Origin: CAVXWV01 sp963695415
Lineage (GTDB): Bacteria > Chloroflexota > Anaerolineae > Anaerolineales > UBA4823
Reading direction: 5' to 3'
Assembly (NCBI GenBank): GCA_963695415.1
Contig: CAVOGL010000023.1
Coordinates: 186,001 to 250,000, forward strand
Length of the DNA: 64,000 nt
The notes under the pieces were generated by a model that made no database searches, had not been told where the DNA came from, and saw only the letters and a list, made by a program, of their open reading frames with translations. The stretch's first letter is position 1; each line of letters opens with the position of its first letter. The position numbers and the translations under genes are program-made. Shown piece by piece: positions 9,372 through 18,543 of the stretch.

Positions 9372-10094
9372 ATGAACTTCGAAATGATTTCCTTTCTTAT
9401 CCTGGCATTGATCGCCATTGTCACAGCGATTGGTATGCTGGCAAGCCGCAACGCAGTTTATTCAGCCCTTCACCTGATCGTCAATTTCGGCTCTGTAGCC
9501 ATGCTCTACCTGATCCTGGGAGCGCCGTTTATCGCCCTGGCTCAGGTCACGGTTTATGCAGGCGCGATCATGGTGCTCTTCCTCTTCGTGATCATGCTGC
9601 TGGGTGCGGAGCGTTTAGATGAGAGTCTGGGTGACCAGAGCCAAGACACTGCCCAGGTGCGTGCATTGAAATGGCAGAAACCTACCGCCATCATTCTGGG
9701 CATTATCCTGTTGGGTCAGGCAATGGCGCTGATCATCTTCCGCGAGCACCTGATGCCGCAAGCGCCAACATTGGTAACAGAATTCTCCAACCCGCTGAAG
9801 CTTGCGGAGGAGCTCTTCAACAGTTACTTGCTGCCTTTTGAGGTGACCTCTGTGCTGCTGCTGGTAGCGATGATAGGAGCGATCGTACTCACCCGCCGCC
9901 AGACGCGTGAAGAGCGTTTGAGGAGATTGGCGCGCACTCAGAATGCAGTTGTGCAGGATGAAGGCGAACAGGAACCGGATGCTTTGGTTTCTGCGGGTGA
10001 GGTCGGCTCTGCTGAAACCAGCGCCGATGAGATCAGCGCCGATGAGATCAGCGCCGATGAGATCAGCGCCGATGACCAATCCGGACAGGATTGA
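9372..10094 (+). CDS. nuoJ: NADH-quinone oxidoreductase subunit J with a long repetitive acidic tail
   Basis: Membrane subunit of the proton-pumping arm; 240 residues. Five hydrophobic segments occupy about residues 1-175 (YSALHLIVNF and VYAGAIMVLFLFVIMLL are typical NuoJ stretches). The final 60 or so residues are acidic and repetitive, ending in copies of the pentapeptide SADEI encoded by a 15-bp tandem repeat. That tail is absent from most NuoJ proteins and would face the cytoplasm or periplasm beyond the last helix. Confidence 0.94.
   Translation: MNFEMISFLILALIAIVTAIGMLASRNAVYSALHLIVNFGSVAMLYLILGAPFIALAQVTVYAGAIMVLFLFVIMLLGAERLDESLGDQSQDTAQVRALKWQKPTAIILGIILLGQAMALIIFREHLMPQAPTLVTEFSNPLKLAEELFNSYLLPFEVTSVLLLVAMIGAIVLTRRQTREERLRRLARTQNAVVQDEGEQEPDALVSAGEVGSAETSADEISADEISADEISADDQSGQD
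10021..10080 (+). repeat. 15-bp tandem repeat at the nuoJ 3' end
   Basis: The unit GCGCCGATGAGATCA occurs at 10021-10035, 10036-10050 and 10051-10065, with a partial copy to about 10075. The three full copies are identical, so the expansion is recent or actively homogenised. It encodes repeated S-A-D-E-I. Confidence 0.85.
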
Positions 10095-10153
10095 GATAGT
10101 GACATGAGCTTATTCTTTTTGATGAATATTAAGTTGGTTGAGAAGAGGTTTCG

Positions 10154-10456
10154 ATGCTGCCGATAGGTTATTACATCACATTATCCGCCATATTATTCAC
10201 GTTGGGCGTTGTGGGTGTCCTGATCCGGCGTAACGCCATCATAATCTTTATGTCCGTGGAGCTGATGCTCAATTCTGCTAACCTTGCCTTCGTCGCCTTT
10301 GCGCGTATGTATGAATCGCTGAACGGGCAGATCTTTGTCTTCTTCGTGATGGCAGTGGCGGCTGCGGAGGTGGCAGTCGGATTGGCTTTGATTGTAGCGA
10401 TCTTCCACTCCAAGAGGAGTATTAACGTGGATGAAATCAACACTTTGAAGGGATAA
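10154..10456 (+). CDS. nuoK: NADH-quinone oxidoreductase subunit K
   Basis: Small membrane subunit of complex I, 100 residues, the usual length, with three transmembrane segments. The conserved glutamates of the proton path lie in FMSVELMLNSANLAF and AAAEVAVGLALIV. An AGAGG ribosome binding site precedes the ATG. Confidence 0.96.
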   Translation: MLPIGYYITLSAILFTLGVVGVLIRRNAIIIFMSVELMLNSANLAFVAFARMYESLNGQIFVFFVMAVAAAEVAVGLALIVAIFHSKRSINVDEINTLKG

Positions 10457-10461
10457 CGGGG

Positions 10462-12601
10462 ATGAATATTTTTAACCTGGTGCCCTGGATCGTCCTGTTT
10501 CCTGTGATTGGATTGCTGATCAACGCCATTTTTGGCGGGTTGTTCAGCCGGAGTAAGTCAGGGGAGAAGATCATAGGCACGGTCGCAAGCGCGGCTTCTG
10601 GATTGGCATTTATTGTCTCCGTCTTGCTGGCTGTATCTCTGGCAAATCACCCGGAAGGTAAAACGGTGATCCTGGCACGCTGGTTCCAGATCGGTATGTT
10701 CGAAGTCAATTGGGCATTCCTGGTAGACACGCTGTCAGTGACCATGATGCTGGTGGTTTCCGGGGTGGGTACGTTGATCCACATCTTCTCCATCGGGTAC
10801 ATGCACGATGATGTGCGCTTCCAGGGCGACCCCAGCCGATACCGCCGCTTTTTTGTGTTCATGAACCTGTTTATCGCTGCCATGATGGTGCTGGTCAGCG
10901 CGGACAATTACCTGATGCTCTTCGTCGGCTGGGAAGGTGTGGGACTGTGTTCTTATCTGCTGATCGGTTTCTGGTACGACAAGGGTGGTAAGCAGGGAAC
11001 CGCCAACGCTACGGCGGCGAAAAAGGCTTTCGTCACCAACCGGATCGGTGATTTCGGCATGCTTCTGGCGATATTTCTGATCTTTTGGGCGTTTGGTACT
11101 TTGGATTTCCAGAGTGTTTTTGAGAAAGCAGGTGCTGTCCTGCCTGCGGTCATAGCCACCATAACCCTATTTATGCTGGTTGGCGTGGCAGGCAAAAGCG
11201 CCCAGATTCCGCTTTTTGTATGGTTGCCCGATGCGATGGCGGGTCCAACCCCGGTCTCTGCCCTCATCCACGCCGCCACAATGGTCACGGCGGGTGTCTA
11301 CCTGGTAACCCGTTCAGCCCCGCTCTACAGCCTGGTACCGCAGGTGCAGAACACTGTAGCCATGGTTGGTGCTGCGACGGCGTTATTCGCTGCTACGATT
11401 GCTGTGGCTCAATTTGATATTAAAAAAGTGCTGGCATATTCCACTATCAGCCAGCTGGGTTTCATGGTCGCTGCAGTGGGTATGGGTGCGTATGCCGCCG
11501 GCATGTTCCACCTGGTCACACACGCTTTCTTTAAAGCGCTGCTCTTCCTGGGGTCTGGTTCGGTGATTCTGGGTCTTGAGCACGGGCATCATGCAGCGGC
11601 GCATAGAGAGAATGCGGCGCAGAGAGAATGCGGCGCATGGAGAAAATGCGGCGCAAGAGCAACCACAGACACATGGCGATGATCACGGAGCGCATCATTT
11701 CGACCCGCAAGACATGCGCAATATGGGTGGGCTGCGCACGCGCATGCGCACCACTTTCATTGTGTACCTCGTCGGCGCGTTAGCCCTGGCAGGCATTTTC
11801 CCCTTTGCTGGTTTCTGGTCCAAGGATGAGATCCTGGCGGAGTCGATCTCGTTGAACCCCTGGGCTTTGGTCATGCTGGTACTGGCAGCGTTTCTGACCG
11901 CTTTTTACATGGGCAGGCAGGTTTTTATGGTCTTCTTTGGCAAGCCGCGCACAACGGCAACCGAACACGCCCATGAAAATAAGCCCATCATCACCATCCC
12001 TCTCATTGCTCTGGCGGTGCTGACAGTTTTTGGTGGTGCCTTAAATCTGCCGCAGCTGCATACCTTCACTGAATGGCTTGAACATTCAAACGAGACCATC
12101 CATGCCGGGAAATTTGTGCTCTGGATCGCCCTGCTGGCCTCAGCGCTGTCACTACTTGCGATTTTCCTTGCCTGGTGGATCTATATGAGACGTCGCAGTG
12201 CGAAGACGGAGAATAAGCAGGTAGATGACCCGCTGCGAAAGATTCTGGGTGGTGTATTCACGATGCTGGAAAACAAGTATTGGGTCGATGAGGTTTACTG
12301 GGCGTTGATCCTGAACCCATACATCGCCCTGTCCAGATTTCTGGCGGATGTGGTCGACTGGCGCTTCTGGCACGACTGGTTCCACGAACAGGTCATCGCG
12401 CGCGGGTTCCGCTCGTTATCACGATTCCTGTCTGTGCAGGTGGACCTGGGTATTATCGATGGCATAGCCAATGGCCTGGCAGCAATCACGCAACGCGCTG
12501 CTGGAGGTTTGCGTCTCGTCCAGACCGGGTATGTACGCAATTATGCCCTGGGCATACTCCTGGGTTTGGTCGTCATCCTGGGTTACCTGATATTGAAATG
12601 A
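10462..12601 (+). CDS. nuoL: NADH-quinone oxidoreductase subunit L, interrupted by a one-base frameshift
   Basis: The largest proton-pumping antiporter-like subunit. The first frame (10462-11682) contains WEGVGLCSYLLIGFW and LFVWLPDAMAGPTPVSALIH. The second frame (to 12601) has MGGLRTRMRTTFIVYLVGAL, the GFWSKDEIL helix and the long lateral C-terminal helix region. The break lies in a tandem repeat of GAGAATGCGGCGCA(G/T); removing one base in the GAGAGAG run at about 11622-11626 gives an open frame of 712 residues. The repeat encodes a His/Ala/Asn-rich insertion of about 45 residues, ending GDDHGAHHFD, in a loop where most NuoL proteins have only a few residues. GGGG precedes the start. Confidence 0.9.
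11608..11656 (+). repeat. 15-bp tandem repeat inside nuoL at the frameshift point
   Basis: Copies of GAGAATGCGGCGCAG/T start at 11608, 11624 and about 11642. The spacing of the first two is 16 rather than 15, which is exactly the extra base that breaks the reading frame. Slippage in vivo or a read error in the repeat would both produce this. Confidence 0.75.
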
Positions 12602-12641
12602 AACTAAGCCACTTGATTTTTAGAATAAGGCAGAAACAGAT

Positions 12642-14165
12642 ATGAACTTATTGCTCCAACCCCTGACCCTGGTCACCTTCTTCCCACTCGTGGGCGTGCT
12701 GGTGATCCTGCTGTTGAACCGGGATAAGAAAGATGCCATCCGCTGGACCGCCCTGGGTACATCCCTGGTAACTTTTGCCATCTCGATCTGGGTACTGGCA
12801 GGATTCAATCCTCAGAATACAGGTTTACAGATGCAAATCAACCAGCCCTGGATACAGGTGGATGCCTGGACGATTACTTATTCTATGGGCATTGACGGTT
12901 TGAGCATCCTGCTGGTCCTTCTCACCACCCTGCTGACGCCAATATCTATCCTTTCCACATGGAAGGCGGTAGAAGAGCGTGTGAAAGAATTCATGATCTT
13001 TTTCTTGCTGCTCGAGGTCGGTATGGTGGGCGTGTTCCTGGCGCAGGATTTGTTCTTATTCTATATCTTCTGGGAGTTCACTTTGGTGCCGATGTATTTC
13101 TTGATCGGTATTTGGGGCGGCTCTAACCGTATTTATGCCGCTATTAAATTCTTCCTGTACACCATGGCGGGTTCGGTCCTGATGCTGCTGGCGATACTGT
13201 GGCTGGGGATCGAAAGCGGTACCTTCCTGATGCCTGAGCTGATCGCTGCAGGCAGAATTCCCGCTGAAATCCAGTTCTGGTTGTTCCTGGCGTTTGCGGC
13301 TGCCTTTGCGATCAAGGTACCCATGTGGCCCCTGCATTCCTGGCTGCCTGATGCCCACGTGGAAGCGCCGACGGCGGGTTCGGTGATCCTGGCAGGCGTA
13401 CTTCTGAAGATGGGCACCTATGGTTTCCTTCGATTCAATATCCCGCTCTTTCCGCAGGCTTCCCTGCAGTTAGCGCCGTGGATTGCGGGTCTTGCAGTGG
13501 TTGGCATCCTGTATGGGGCAATGGTTTCGTACGCCCAGAAGGATGTCAAGAAGCTGGTCGCATATTCATCTGTCAGCCACCTGGGTTTTGTCATGCTGGG
13601 TCTGTTCGCCCTGAACACCCAGGGCATCCAGGGCGGAATCTTGCAGATGATCAACCATGGATTGAGCACGGGTGCGTTATTTTTGCTGGTTGGCATAGTC
13701 TACGAGAGGCGGCACACACGCCTGCTGGATGATTTTGGCGGTTTGTGGAAGGTAGTGCCCATTTACGGCGTGATCACACTCATCGTGACACTCTCCTCGA
13801 TGGGGCTGCCGGGTTTGAACGGTTTTGTGGGTGAATTTACCATCCTGCTAGGAGCCTGGGGGGCGGGGAGCGCAGACGGGGCTCTTGGATCATACCTGTT
13901 TGCTGGTCTTGCCGCCATCGGCGTTATCCTTGCAGCTGTGTATATGCTCTACATGTTCCAGAAGATGTTCCTGGGACCTGTTACAAAGGAAGAAAACCAG
14001 AGCCTGAAGGACCTGAACTGGCGCGAGATTGCCGTGCTGGTACCGCTGCTGGTGTTGATCTTCTGGATAGGTTTGTACCCGCAACCGTTTTTTGACCTGA
14101 TGGGACCGACGGTGGAGCAGCTGGTTTCGTCGGTGCAGGCGGCAAGTGTGGCCGCGCTGCCTTGA
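12642..14165 (+). CDS. nuoM: NADH-quinone oxidoreductase subunit M
   Basis: Antiporter-like proton-pumping subunit, 507 residues with about 14 transmembrane segments. The key membrane residues are visible in FFLLLEVGMVGVFLAQD (Glu), AFAIKVPMWPLHSWLPDAH (Lys and His) and YSSVSHLGFVMLG. It is intact, unlike its neighbours nuoL and nuoN. The ribosome binding site is weak. Confidence 0.96.
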   Translation: MNLLLQPLTLVTFFPLVGVLVILLLNRDKKDAIRWTALGTSLVTFAISIWVLAGFNPQNTGLQMQINQPWIQVDAWTITYSMGIDGLSILLVLLTTLLTPISILSTWKAVEERVKEFMIFFLLLEVGMVGVFLAQDLFLFYIFWEFTLVPMYFLIGIWGGSNRIYAAIKFFLYTMAGSVLMLLAILWLGIESGTFLMPELIAAGRIPAEIQFWLFLAFAAAFAIKVPMWPLHSWLPDAHVEAPTAGSVILAGVLLKMGTYGFLRFNIPLFPQASLQLAPWIAGLAVVGILYGAMVSYAQKDVKKLVAYSSVSHLGFVMLGLFALNTQGIQGGILQMINHGLSTGALFLLVGIVYERRHTRLLDDFGGLWKVVPIYGVITLIVTLSSMGLPGLNGFVGEFTILLGAWGAGSADGALGSYLFAGLAAIGVILAAVYMLYMFQKMFLGPVTKEENQSLKDLNWREIAVLVPLLVLIFWIGLYPQPFFDLMGPTVEQLVSSVQAASVAALP

Positions 14166-14207
14166 GACTGGAAGTCTTTGAGTATACAGGTCTGAAAGGA
14201 TGTTGCT

Positions 14208-15681
14208 ATGAACATGAGTGAATTCTGGTCGAACATGGTCACCATCCTGCCGCTGGTTGTGCTGGTGGTGTGGGCTTGTGTGCTGCTGCTGGTCGATCTG
14301 TGGATTCCCAAAGAGCGAAAATCGTTAACCGCGCTGCTGTCAGCCCTTGGTTTGGTGGTGACGATAATCTTGACTCTGGTCCAGGTGCCATCTGGCACTG
14401 GCAGGCAGGCGTTCGGCGGTATGATTTCCAACGATGGATTTTCGAACTTCCTTAACCTGCTGCTACTGTTCAGTGGATTGGCGGGTATCGCCATTGCGCA
14501 TGATTATCTAAAACGTACCGGGTTGGTGCGCGGTGAGTATTATGTCTTGTTATTGTTTTCTCTGTGCGGGATGCTGCTGATCACCCAGGCTGCTGACCTG
14601 ATCGTGGTTTTCCTCTCGCTTGAGCTGCTGTCTATCCCTCTCTATGTCCTGGCTGGGATCGCCTTTCCGAAGCCGGATTCAGAAGAAGCCGGTTTGAAGT
14701 ATTTCTTATTGGGAGCCTTCGCCAGTAGTTTTGTGGTTTATGGCGTGGCGCTGACCTTTGGTGCTACCGGCAATACATCCCTTACGGCGATAGTTTCTGC
14801 GGTAGAAGCTGGCAGCGCTAATGTGGTGCTCCTGTTGGTGGGTGCGGCAATGGTGCTGGTAGGCTTTGGCTTTAAAGTGGGTCTGGTGCCCTTCCATATG
14901 TGGACACCGGACGTGTACCAGGGAGCGCCGACGCCGGTGACCGGTTTCATGGCAGTTGGCGCTAAGGTTGCCGGGTTCGCTGCACTATTGCGTATTTTCG
15001 TGCTGGCATACCCGTCCCTGGTTGAAGACCTGACTCCTGTGATCTGGGGGCTTGCCGTCCTGACCATGGTGCTGGGGAACGTGGTAGCTATCGTGCAAAG
15101 AAACATCAAGCGTATGCTGGCATATTCCAGCATCGCCCACGCAGGTTATATCCTGATGGCGCTGGTGGCGGCGTCTCCGACGGATGGCAATCCGGATCTG
15201 GCGCCGCAGGCAGTGGCATCGGTGCTGTTTTACCTGGCAGCGTACGCAGTGACCAGCTTCTGCGCCTGGGCGGTGGTGATCGCCCTGGAACAGAAAGAGG
15301 GTAAGGGGCTGGCGCTGGCGGATTATGCCGGTTTGGGGCGCAAACACCCGCTGCTGGCGGCGGCTATGACCGTGACGATGCTGTCCTTTATCGGCATCCC
15401 GCCCACGCTGGGATTTTTTGGCAAGTTCAACCTGTTTGGTGTGGTGGTTGCCGGTGGGTATGTTGGGCTGGCGATCGTCGGTGTCCTGACCTCGCTGATC
15501 TCAGCATATTACTACCTGCCGCGTGGTGGTCACCATGTACATGAGCGACGGGGAGCCTGAGGTGCGCCGGGAGGGCTGGCTCTACCTGACCATCGCTGCG
15601 ACGGCTGTGGGCATCGTGCTGCTGGGGATTTTCGCCGGACCGCTGCTGGATTGGGCAGCTCAGGCACTGCTGACGTTCTGA
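14208..15681 (+). CDS. nuoN: NADH-quinone oxidoreductase subunit N, interrupted by a one-base frameshift near its end
   Basis: Third antiporter-like subunit and last gene of the operon. Motifs include VFLSLELLSIPLYVL, GFKVGLVPFHMWTPDVY and YSSIAHAGYILMAL. The first frame ends at 15560, but the family motif SAYYYLRVVVTMYM is only recovered if one C is removed from CTGCCGCG near 15519-15523. The second frame then runs through a final transmembrane helix to TGA 15679-15681, for 490 residues in total, a normal length. Confidence 0.9.
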
Positions 15682-15701
15682 GGCTTAGAAGTTGTATTAT
15701 T

Positions 15702-15729
15702 AAACCCGCAGGCTGCTGTCTGTGGGTTT
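15702..15729. terminator. Hairpin between nuoN and the converging Nudix gene
   Basis: AAACCCGCAG (15702-15711) pairs with CTGTGGGTTT (15720-15729) over ten base pairs with one G-U, with an 8-base loop. It sits between two converging genes. The T-rich stretch behind it is short on both strands, so it is a plausible but not strong bidirectional terminator. Confidence 0.55.
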
Positions 15730-15874
15730 GGTCGGCATAGCTCCCGATATGCACCGGACGACCCGATGCTTGCATGAGATTGCTTAATTGACAAGTGTCT
15801 GTCCTGATTCCAACTGGATAGGCGCGGTGGATATCTGTAAACCAGGTAGAGATCGCCCCGACAATCAGGATGAT

Positions 15875-16354
15875 TTAGATCTCGAAGCCTCGTTTGATGA
15901 GCAAGTTGTGCAGGTCAACAGGTGTGGCACTGCGCAGGGCTTCGGCTCGGTGGATGGCTTTTAATAACCAGTATCCTTCGGAAAACATTACTTCAGCATC
16001 TGCGGCACTCACCCAGCGCATTTCAGCATGCTCAATCCCGATCTTGATGCGCTCCGGTTTTTGGGTGCTGCAGGCGTAGATCACGCCCAGCATCTCGAAT
16101 TCCGGTTCCGCCTTGCCGCGGTAAAAGTGGGTGGTGCCGAGGATGAAATCGACCTCCACTTTAATGCCAATCTCCTCGAACACCTCCCTGTGTAGAGCCT
16201 GGGTGAAGCTCTCACCCTGGTCCACCCTGCCGGTGACACACTCCCATACTCCGGCAGCGAAGTCTTTGTCAGCGGCGCGCTTGAGCACCAGGCAGCGACC
16301 GTCCTGACGGTACACCAGCGCGCCGACCATGGCGAGGAATCGACCTGGAGGCAA
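15875..16354 (-). CDS. Nudix hydrolase
   Basis: A 159-residue hydrolase that would cleave nucleoside diphosphates linked to another group. The full Nudix box Gx5Ex7REUxEExGU is present as GRVDQGESFTQALHREVFEEIGI positions 42-64 (G, E, REVFEE, G all in place). Specificity cannot be told. The listed start is TTG at 16354, preceded by a purine-rich GGGTAAAG; ATG 16330 is an alternative that removes eight residues. It lies 30 bases from a tandem repeat downstream of the lipoprotein gene on the same strand, so the two may share a transcript. Confidence 0.85.
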   Translation of the reverse strand: MPPGRFLAMVGALVYRQDGRCLVLKRAADKDFAAGVWECVTGRVDQGESFTQALHREVFEEIGIKVEVDFILGTTHFYRGKAEPEFEMLGVIYACSTQKPERIKIGIEHAEMRWVSAADAEVMFSEGYWLLKAIHRAEALRSATPVDLHNLLIKRGFEI

Positions 16355-16384
16355 TGGCTTTACCCTTTCCCTTTTTTAGCAGCA

Positions 16385-16444
16385 CACGCCGGGCTAATGA
16401 AACACGCCGGGCTAATGAAACACGCCGGGCTAATGAAACACGCC
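16385..16444 (-). repeat. 18-bp tandem repeat that multiplies a gene's last codons and stop
   Basis: CACGCCGGGCTAATGAAA occurs at 16385-16402, 16403-16420 and 16421-16438, followed by six more matching bases. Read on the minus strand each unit is GGC GTG TTT CAT TAG CCC. The first unit met by a ribosome provides the end and stop (TAG) of the lipoprotein gene; the others repeat it downstream, so the stop region is triplicated in frame. Confidence 0.85.
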
Positions 16445-17617
16445 TAACGAGTTCCAGATGGCGAAATTATCTTTGAAAGGACCCACTGACCGGGCAATGA
16501 GGATGAACTGAACTTTATTGCCGGCAAGGCTGGTCAGGTCGATGTCAATTGGGGTCAGACTGCCGTTGCACAGTTCTGTCCATTCCCCGAGTTTCTTCGT
16601 ATCACCACCGGTCCTATAACGGATCTCGAACTTGATCTTGCCGTCTCCACAGACGCCTGATCCGGAGGGGATCATGAACCCCAGGCGTCCTTTCAAGCGG
16701 TCGCCGGGCTGCACGAGGTACTCCGGATAAATGCCGTGGATGTATCCGTTGTCCGTACGCTTGGGGATGGTCAGCAGCAGCTTGCCGGAGGTAGCTTTGG
16801 TTTCCATGACGATACCGTCGGCAATGGTTGCGGTGCCGTTGGGGTCGGCGACATCACCGCCAAATGACAGATCATTTTCTTTGTTGTTGCCCGTACCACT
16901 GGTCCAGGTTGCTGCTGATGACTGCTTATTGAAATCATATGTCAGACCGGTTGCGCTGACGACTGCAATTTGTGTCCAGATCTTGCCGAAATTTTCACCT
17001 GTGTCACTGCGCAGCTGGAAGTTCGTGCGATATGTACCGACGGTGTCTGGCGCTTTCATCTCTACCGAGATGTCCACTGTCTCACCAGGTTGGATCGTAG
17101 TCCCAGATATGGGCGAGGATGCAGGCGCGCCGAGTGGATTGCCGCCTTCCACCACCAGGCTGTACGCAGGATTCCATGCGCAGCTTCCGGTATTCTGCAA
17201 GCGCCAGGTCTTGGTGAAGGTTTTGCCGGGAGCAAATTCGGTGTTGTCAGGGATGTTGACGTCCTTGACGAACTTAGCCTGATTGCAGGCTGCTTTTGCC
17301 GTTGGGCTGGGTGCGTTGGTCGCAGCGGAGGATGTCGCCGTGGGTTGTGCGTTGGTTGGAGATGGCGCTGCTTCAGTGTCTGACGGTTGTGCGGTCGCTG
17401 TCGGCGTTGGCGTGTCCAGACCGGGCATCAGTGTGGCAGTAGGCTGGCTGATTTCGGTGAGCTGTACCTGGAGCGTCTGCGCGGCAGCGGTCTTGATTCT
17501 GTCGGAAGCACTACCGTCCGGATCCTGGGTCAACGGCATGTTGCATGCCAGGGAAACAAACACTACCAGGAGAGGCAGCGAGAGCAATAAGAGCGGGTTC
17601 TTTTTGATCAGTTTCAT
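16430..17617 (-). CDS. Lipoprotein with an NBR1-type Ig-like domain
   Basis: I start at ATG 17617, behind GGAGAAG; a longer frame upstream adds implausible sequence. The 395-residue product opens with a lipoprotein signal (KKNPLLLLSLPLLVVF, then SLAC with Cys25). A Thr/Pro/Ser/Ala-rich spacer follows to about residue 108. Then comes an Ig-like domain of the 'next to BRCA1' type, with TFTKTWRLQNTGSCAWNP and PGETVDISVEMKAPDTVGTY, up to about residue 220. The last 170 residues look like a beta-sandwich of unknown family. Such proteins are frequent in Anaerolineae and sit on the cell surface. No specific ligand can be inferred. Confidence 0.85.
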   Translation of the reverse strand: MKLIKKNPLLLLSLPLLVVFVSLACNMPLTQDPDGSASDRIKTAAAQTLQVQLTEISQPTATLMPGLDTPTPTATAQPSDTEAAPSPTNAQPTATSSAATNAPSPTAKAACNQAKFVKDVNIPDNTEFAPGKTFTKTWRLQNTGSCAWNPAYSLVVEGGNPLGAPASSPISGTTIQPGETVDISVEMKAPDTVGTYRTNFQLRSDTGENFGKIWTQIAVVSATGLTYDFNKQSSAATWTSGTGNNKENDLSFGGDVADPNGTATIADGIVMETKATSGKLLLTIPKRTDNGYIHGIYPEYLVQPGDRLKGRLGFMIPSGSGVCGDGKIKFEIRYRTGGDTKKLGEWTELCNGSLTPIDIDLTSLAGNKVQFILIARSVGPFKDNFAIWNSLGVFH

Positions 17618-17690
17618 GTCTTCTCCACAGCCGGCTTGCCATTGTACGGGACCGGATTGGTGTCCGCAGGGGCACAGGTGGCTTAACAGC

Positions 17691-17720
17691 ATTATATAAC
17701 TTTTTTTAAGACGGTGTGAA
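17691..17720 (-). promoter_or_regulatory. Promoter of the Ig-like lipoprotein gene
   Basis: On the minus strand TTCACA (17720-17715) and TATAAT (17696-17691) are separated by 18 bases. The -10 is perfect and the -35 matches at five of six positions. Transcription would start near 17684, about 67 bases before the ATG. Confidence 0.6.
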
Positions 17721-17924
17721 GCCTGTATAGGTTCCATGAAAAATGGGTCGGAGGAGATGAGCATGATCATGAATGTAGTTTCAGGTCAAGAAGGCGACTG
17801 AAGCCGCTACTACGAGTGAATGGGCGAGTTTTGTGGTAACCGGGTGAGTGGTTATGGGCGGGTCAGGAGAATGATTGGCGCCGCATACCCGAAAAGGTTG
17901 GGTGCCCAATCAGGGAGGGGGGTT

Positions 17925-17933
17925 TGATATAAT
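17925..17933 (+). promoter_or_regulatory. Extended -10 promoter for the membrane protein/sulfatase-like pair
   Basis: TGA followed by a perfect TATAAT (17928-17933) forms an extended -10 element, with no clear -35 box. The predicted start near 17940 leaves a 28-base leader before ATG 17968. Confidence 0.5.
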
Positions 17934-17967
17934 CTGACCTGCTTTATGGGAACAGGATTTAGCGCCG

Positions 17968-18543
17968 ATGGCATATTTTAAGGGTCGTTTTTCAACCCGC
18001 GGGTTATGGGTGTTGTTTACGAGTATCGCCTTCCCGATCCATGTCTGGGCGATTATCATGTTTTTTTTTGACTATGACTGGATAGCCCAACGCACGAATG
18101 CCTGGGACGCAGTAGGTGTGGGTGCATATGCCTTATTAATCGCACTTGTAGAAAGTACAGCGGTCTTCCTTGTCACCCTTGTGTTGAGTTTCCTGTTACC
18201 AAAGAGGTGGACGGAGACCCAACGAACAGTCCTTTTGGGATTACTGGCATTTGTCGTGTTCCTTTGGGGCGTTTTAGGGCAGCTTTATTTTCTGCCGGAC
18301 ACACGCCTGCCGGGTATCCTGGCGCGGTTTCTGGAAGGCAGCCGGCATCCTTTCAGGATTACGGCAGGGATTTTCCTGCTCATCACTGGGATCATGGTCG
18401 TCTTGCCAGTTTATGGCGTTATGTGCTCGAGGCAATTTACAGCATCGATGAACAGCATTTTCGAGCGGGTGGCAGTGTTAACATCTGCGTATCTGGTGAT
18501 TGACATCGCTGCCCTGGTGCTGGTGATAGGAAGGAACCTGTGA
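17968..18543 (+). CDS. Membrane protein of unknown function
   Basis: A 191-residue protein with about five hydrophobic segments (roughly residues 13-33, 47-75, 85-107, 128-152, 165-188). I do not recognise a family. Its stop overlaps the GTG start of the following sulfatase-like gene (GTGA), so the two are translationally coupled and probably act together, for example as a membrane partner for the exported enzyme. Confidence 0.8.
   Translation: MAYFKGRFSTRGLWVLFTSIAFPIHVWAIIMFFFDYDWIAQRTNAWDAVGVGAYALLIALVESTAVFLVTLVLSFLLPKRWTETQRTVLLGLLAFVVFLWGVLGQLYFLPDTRLPGILARFLEGSRHPFRITAGIFLLITGIMVVLPVYGVMCSRQFTASMNSIFERVAVLTSAYLVIDIAALVLVIGRNL

Larger units (their letters stand above)
17618..17967. other. 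Intergenic region with two divergent promoters
   Basis: About 350 bases between the divergent lipoprotein and membrane-protein genes. It holds a promoter-like pair for each direction (listed separately) and a few purine-rich stretches. No further gene or RNA was recognised. Confidence 0.6.

Noticed and set aside
7227..15523. Programmed +1 frameshifting in nuoG, nuoL and nuoN
   Set aside because: The sites share no slippery motif or common structure, and similar breaks occur in unrelated genes. Base errors explain them better, though only reads can settle it.
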